Assembly (NCBI GenBank): GCA_030427205.1
Contig: JAUHXC010000019.1
Location: forward strand, 124,001-188,000
Direction of reading: 5' to 3'
Length of the DNA: 64,000 nt
Source: a bacterium
Lineage (GTDB): Bacteria > Myxococcota_A > Bradymonadia > UBA7976 > UBA1532
In this document: piece after piece, positions 62,491-64,000 of the stretch
Position numbering within the stretch: position 1 is the stretch's first letter
Layout of the letters: every line of letters begins with the position of its first letter
Notes under the pieces: model-generated
What the model was told of the DNA's origin: nothing
What the model saw: only the letters and a program-made list of their open reading frames with translations
Databases searched by the model: none
Position numbers and translations under genes: made by a program

Positions 62491-62510
62491 TCAATATAGA
62501 TCACTATCGA
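62491..62510. promoter_or_regulatory. candidate TetR operator, 20-bp imperfect palindrome
   Basis: TCAATATAGATCACTATCGA matches its own reverse complement at 14 of 20 positions (TC-x-ATA-x-x-GATC-x-x-TAT-x-GA). It is AT-rich in a very GC-rich setting and lies 47 nt before the TetR start codon. Autoregulation by the TetR protein is plausible. The sequence may also hold the -10 region. Confidence 0.5.
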
Positions 62511-62521
62511 CACGTCCTGCA

Positions 62522-63454
62522 TCAGCTCTCCTGGCCGGTGAGCCGGGCGATGCTCACCGCGCGCACGCCCAGCCGGATCTGCCGGGTATGGGACCGCCGT
62601 TCGAAGAGCGGCGTGGCGCCCTCGATGCCCATCTCGCGAAAATGGCGCCGGGCCCGGTAGACCTCGACGTACATCCGCTCGTGGCCGATGCCGGTCTCCT
62701 TGCTGAGGTCGTCGAGGTACATCCAGCCCCGGTCGGCCGGCGGCAGGTGCGTATCGGCGAGCAGCTGACGGGCGAGCGAGACGATCAGGTAGTTGTGCGA
62801 GCGGTGGGCGAGGTGCACCTCTTCGGCGGCGAAGTGCGCCGTCAGCTCGATGGTCTCCTCGTCGCGGCTGACGGCGACGTGCAGCCGCTCGATCATGTCG
62901 AAGTGGCGCGGGTTGCTGTCCTGCAGCGTATTGGCGGTGCCCCCGCCGTCGGTGAGCAGCGGCAGCTCGAGCGCCCACTCGCCGTCGCTGAGGGTGATGC
63001 GCTCGCCGTCGGCGACGAAGTGCAGCCGCTCCCCGCGCTCCATCACCCAGCGGCCCTCGCTCGACGCGTAGACGAAGACCTCGGGCTCGTCGGCATCGGG
63101 CAGGGCGAGCATGTCGTCTTCGGCCGTATGGCGGACCCCGCTCGGGGCGCGGGCGGTGGCGACCGGCGGCCCGTCGTCGGCGAGCACCCAGCGGTCGTCG
63201 GCGAACAGCAGCTCGTCGCCGACCGCGACGGCCCGCCGCTCGCCAAGCCCGAGGGGGTGGCCGTTGAGCCGGGTGCCGTTGCTGCTGCCCAGATCGCGCA
63301 GCGCCCAGGCGCCCTCGGCGAAGAAGAGCGCCGCGTGCTCCCCCGAGACCCGCGGGTTGCGCAACGACAGGGTGCAGGCCACCGACCGCCCGACCAGCGT
63401 GCGGGCCGCGAGGGTGAAACGCCGCCCCGTATCGGGCTGCTGCAAGACGCCCAT
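62522..63454 (-). CDS. FHA-domain protein with C-terminal winged-helix-like domain
   Basis: This is a 310-residue protein. An FHA domain (about 15-95) carries L-V-G-R-S, V-S-G-E-H-A-A-L and D-L-G-S-S-N-G-T-R-L-N-G, the phospho-Thr-binding residues. The middle is beta-rich and unassigned. The C-terminal about 90 residues (L-D-D-L-S-K-E-T-G-I-G-H-E-R-M-Y-V-E-V-Y-R-A-R-R and onward) look like a winged helix, suggesting a phosphopeptide-controlled DNA-binding protein. The ATG at 63454 has GGAGG 7 nt upstream. The Ser/Thr kinases elsewhere in the window are possible partners, but nothing links them directly. Confidence 0.85.
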   Translation of the reverse strand: MGVLQQPDTGRRFTLAARTLVGRSVACTLSLRNPRVSGEHAALFFAEGAWALRDLGSSNGTRLNGHPLGLGERRAVAVGDELLFADDRWVLADDGPPVATARAPSGVRHTAEDDMLALPDADEPEVFVYASSEGRWVMERGERLHFVADGERITLSDGEWALELPLLTDGGGTANTLQDSNPRHFDMIERLHVAVSRDEETIELTAHFAAEEVHLAHRSHNYLIVSLARQLLADTHLPPADRGWMYLDDLSKETGIGHERMYVEVYRARRHFREMGIEGATPLFERRSHTRQIRLGVRAVSIARLTGQES

Positions 63455-63488
63455 TCATGCCCCTCCGTGGCGCTGCCGCCGCTGATTG

Positions 63489-63521
63489 TCATGACGAGTC
63501 ATGGAAAAAATTCCTGGAATA
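63489..63521. promoter_or_regulatory. palindromes in the AT-rich divergent promoter region
   Basis: CATGACGAGTCATG (63490-63503) and ATTCCTGGAAT (about 63510-63520) are perfect palindromes. They lie in the 131-bp gap between the FHA gene and the secreted protein gene. The gap is clearly AT-richer than the window. One or both may be operators. Confidence 0.35.
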
Positions 63522-63585
63522 CCGGAAAGTGACACCCGTAACGCAAAGGCCTAACAAAAAGATTCGTTACTCAGGAAACAAACAA

Positions 63586-64000
63586 ATGTCACGCCTCATC
63601 GAGCTCATCCGCCGTCCGCTGACCGCCGCCGCCTGCTTCATCGCCTGCACGCTGCTGCTCGTGGCCCCCCGACCGGCCGCCGCGCAGCTCACCGGCGGCC
63701 TCGAGGGCGAGTTCATCCATCACGTCTTCGAGCTCACGCCGGGCCAGGGTCAACCCAAGGTCGTCGCCGAGGCCTGGGCCCACCGCAAGACGGGCGCGCT
63801 GTGGGTCGTCGGCCGGGTCGACCCCCGGATGCTGGCCGGCGCCCTCACCTTGCGCTCGCAGGGCACCGACGACGGGCCGCCGGCCCACGCCCGGTCGCTG
63901 TCGCCCCAGAAGGCGGTGCTCGAGGGCCCAGCCTGGCTCAAGTCGGGGCACGTCTGGTCTCGCGAGGCCGACGGCGTCGCCGATACGGGGCTGAAGCTGG
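63586..64000 (+). CDS. secreted protein of unknown function (N-terminal part)
   Basis: About 138 codons of a gene that runs off the right edge. The signal peptide is M-S-R-L-I-E-L-I-R-R-P-L-T-A-A-A-C-F-I then L-L-L-V-A-P-R-P-A-A-A-Q, with cleavage probably after A-A-A. The visible mature part (E-F-I-H-H-V-F-E-L, W-A-H-R-K-T-G-A-L-W-V-V-G-R-V-D-P, and onward) looks beta-rich, and I do not recognise the family. AGGAAA lies upstream of the ATG. Confidence 0.75.
   Translation, partial: MSRLIELIRRPLTAAACFIACTLLLVAPRPAAAQLTGGLEGEFIHHVFELTPGQGQPKVVAEAWAHRKTGALWVVGRVDPRMLAGALTLRSQGTDDGPPAHARSLSPQKAVLEGPAWLKSGHVWSREADGVADTGLKL

Overview
The window is 64 kb of very GC-rich bacterial DNA. It has the features of a predatory or social delta-proteobacterium-like lineage such as Myxococcota or Bradymonadota. 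These are: three Ser/Thr kinases, two of them with zinc ribbons and one joined to a STAND-type ATPase; PEGA domains; many lipoproteins with Asp/Ala/Pro-rich linkers after the lipobox; myxococcus-type Cys-rich repeats; very large secreted repeat proteins; and several promoters whose -10 element sits 5-8 nt before the ATG, which suggests leaderless mRNAs. The lineage is inferred from gene style only. I saw no rRNA, tRNA, CRISPR array or insertion sequence.

Layout. 1-6.3 kb: the start of an RNA methyltransferase, a hybrid histidine kinase, two divergent zinc-ribbon Ser/Thr kinases, and a polytopic membrane protein whose N-terminus looks like an effector-associated domain of bacterial conflict systems. 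6.4-19.7 kb: two adjacent giant lipoproteins, each with 34 leading Asp/Cys repeats (17 alternating A/B pairs) followed by beta-sandwich-like domains; a beta-helix lipoprotein gene converges on them. 22-25 kb: an AraC regulator, a cupin, a roughly 800-bp non-coding stretch of degenerate short repeats, and a small lipoprotein. 25-30.3 kb: a kinase/STAND ATPase/TPR protein, an HTTM-like membrane protein and a ferritin-like diiron protein. 30.4-33.8 kb: three nearly identical tandem Rpn/YhgA-type nuclease genes, each with its own copied promoter.

33.8-40.1 kb: a molybdopterin oxidoreductase, an MFS transporter and a minus-strand set of FadL porin plus two lipoproteins. 40.4-47.1 kb: a plus-strand set of PEGA protein, PhoD phosphatase and an all-in-one hybrid two-component regulator (propeller sensor, kinase, receiver, AraC HTH). 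A 21-bp-spaced repeat/palindrome follows the regulator and precedes two further giant Cys-rich lipoproteins (47.2-56.6 kb). The second of these has a C-terminus resembling Tc-toxin A subunits. 56.6-64 kb: a GlpD-like enzyme, a half-size ArsP-type permease coupled to a rifampin-phosphotransferase-like PEP-utilising enzyme, a TetR regulator with two DNA-binding domains, an FHA protein and the start of a secreted protein.

The most unusual items are the paired 34-unit repeat proteins, the homogenised nuclease triplet with a copied gene-junction fragment, the kinase-coupled EAD-like membrane protein, the regulator/operator/giant-lipoprotein locus with the Tc-like protein, and the tandem-HTH TetR with a matching 20-bp palindrome.
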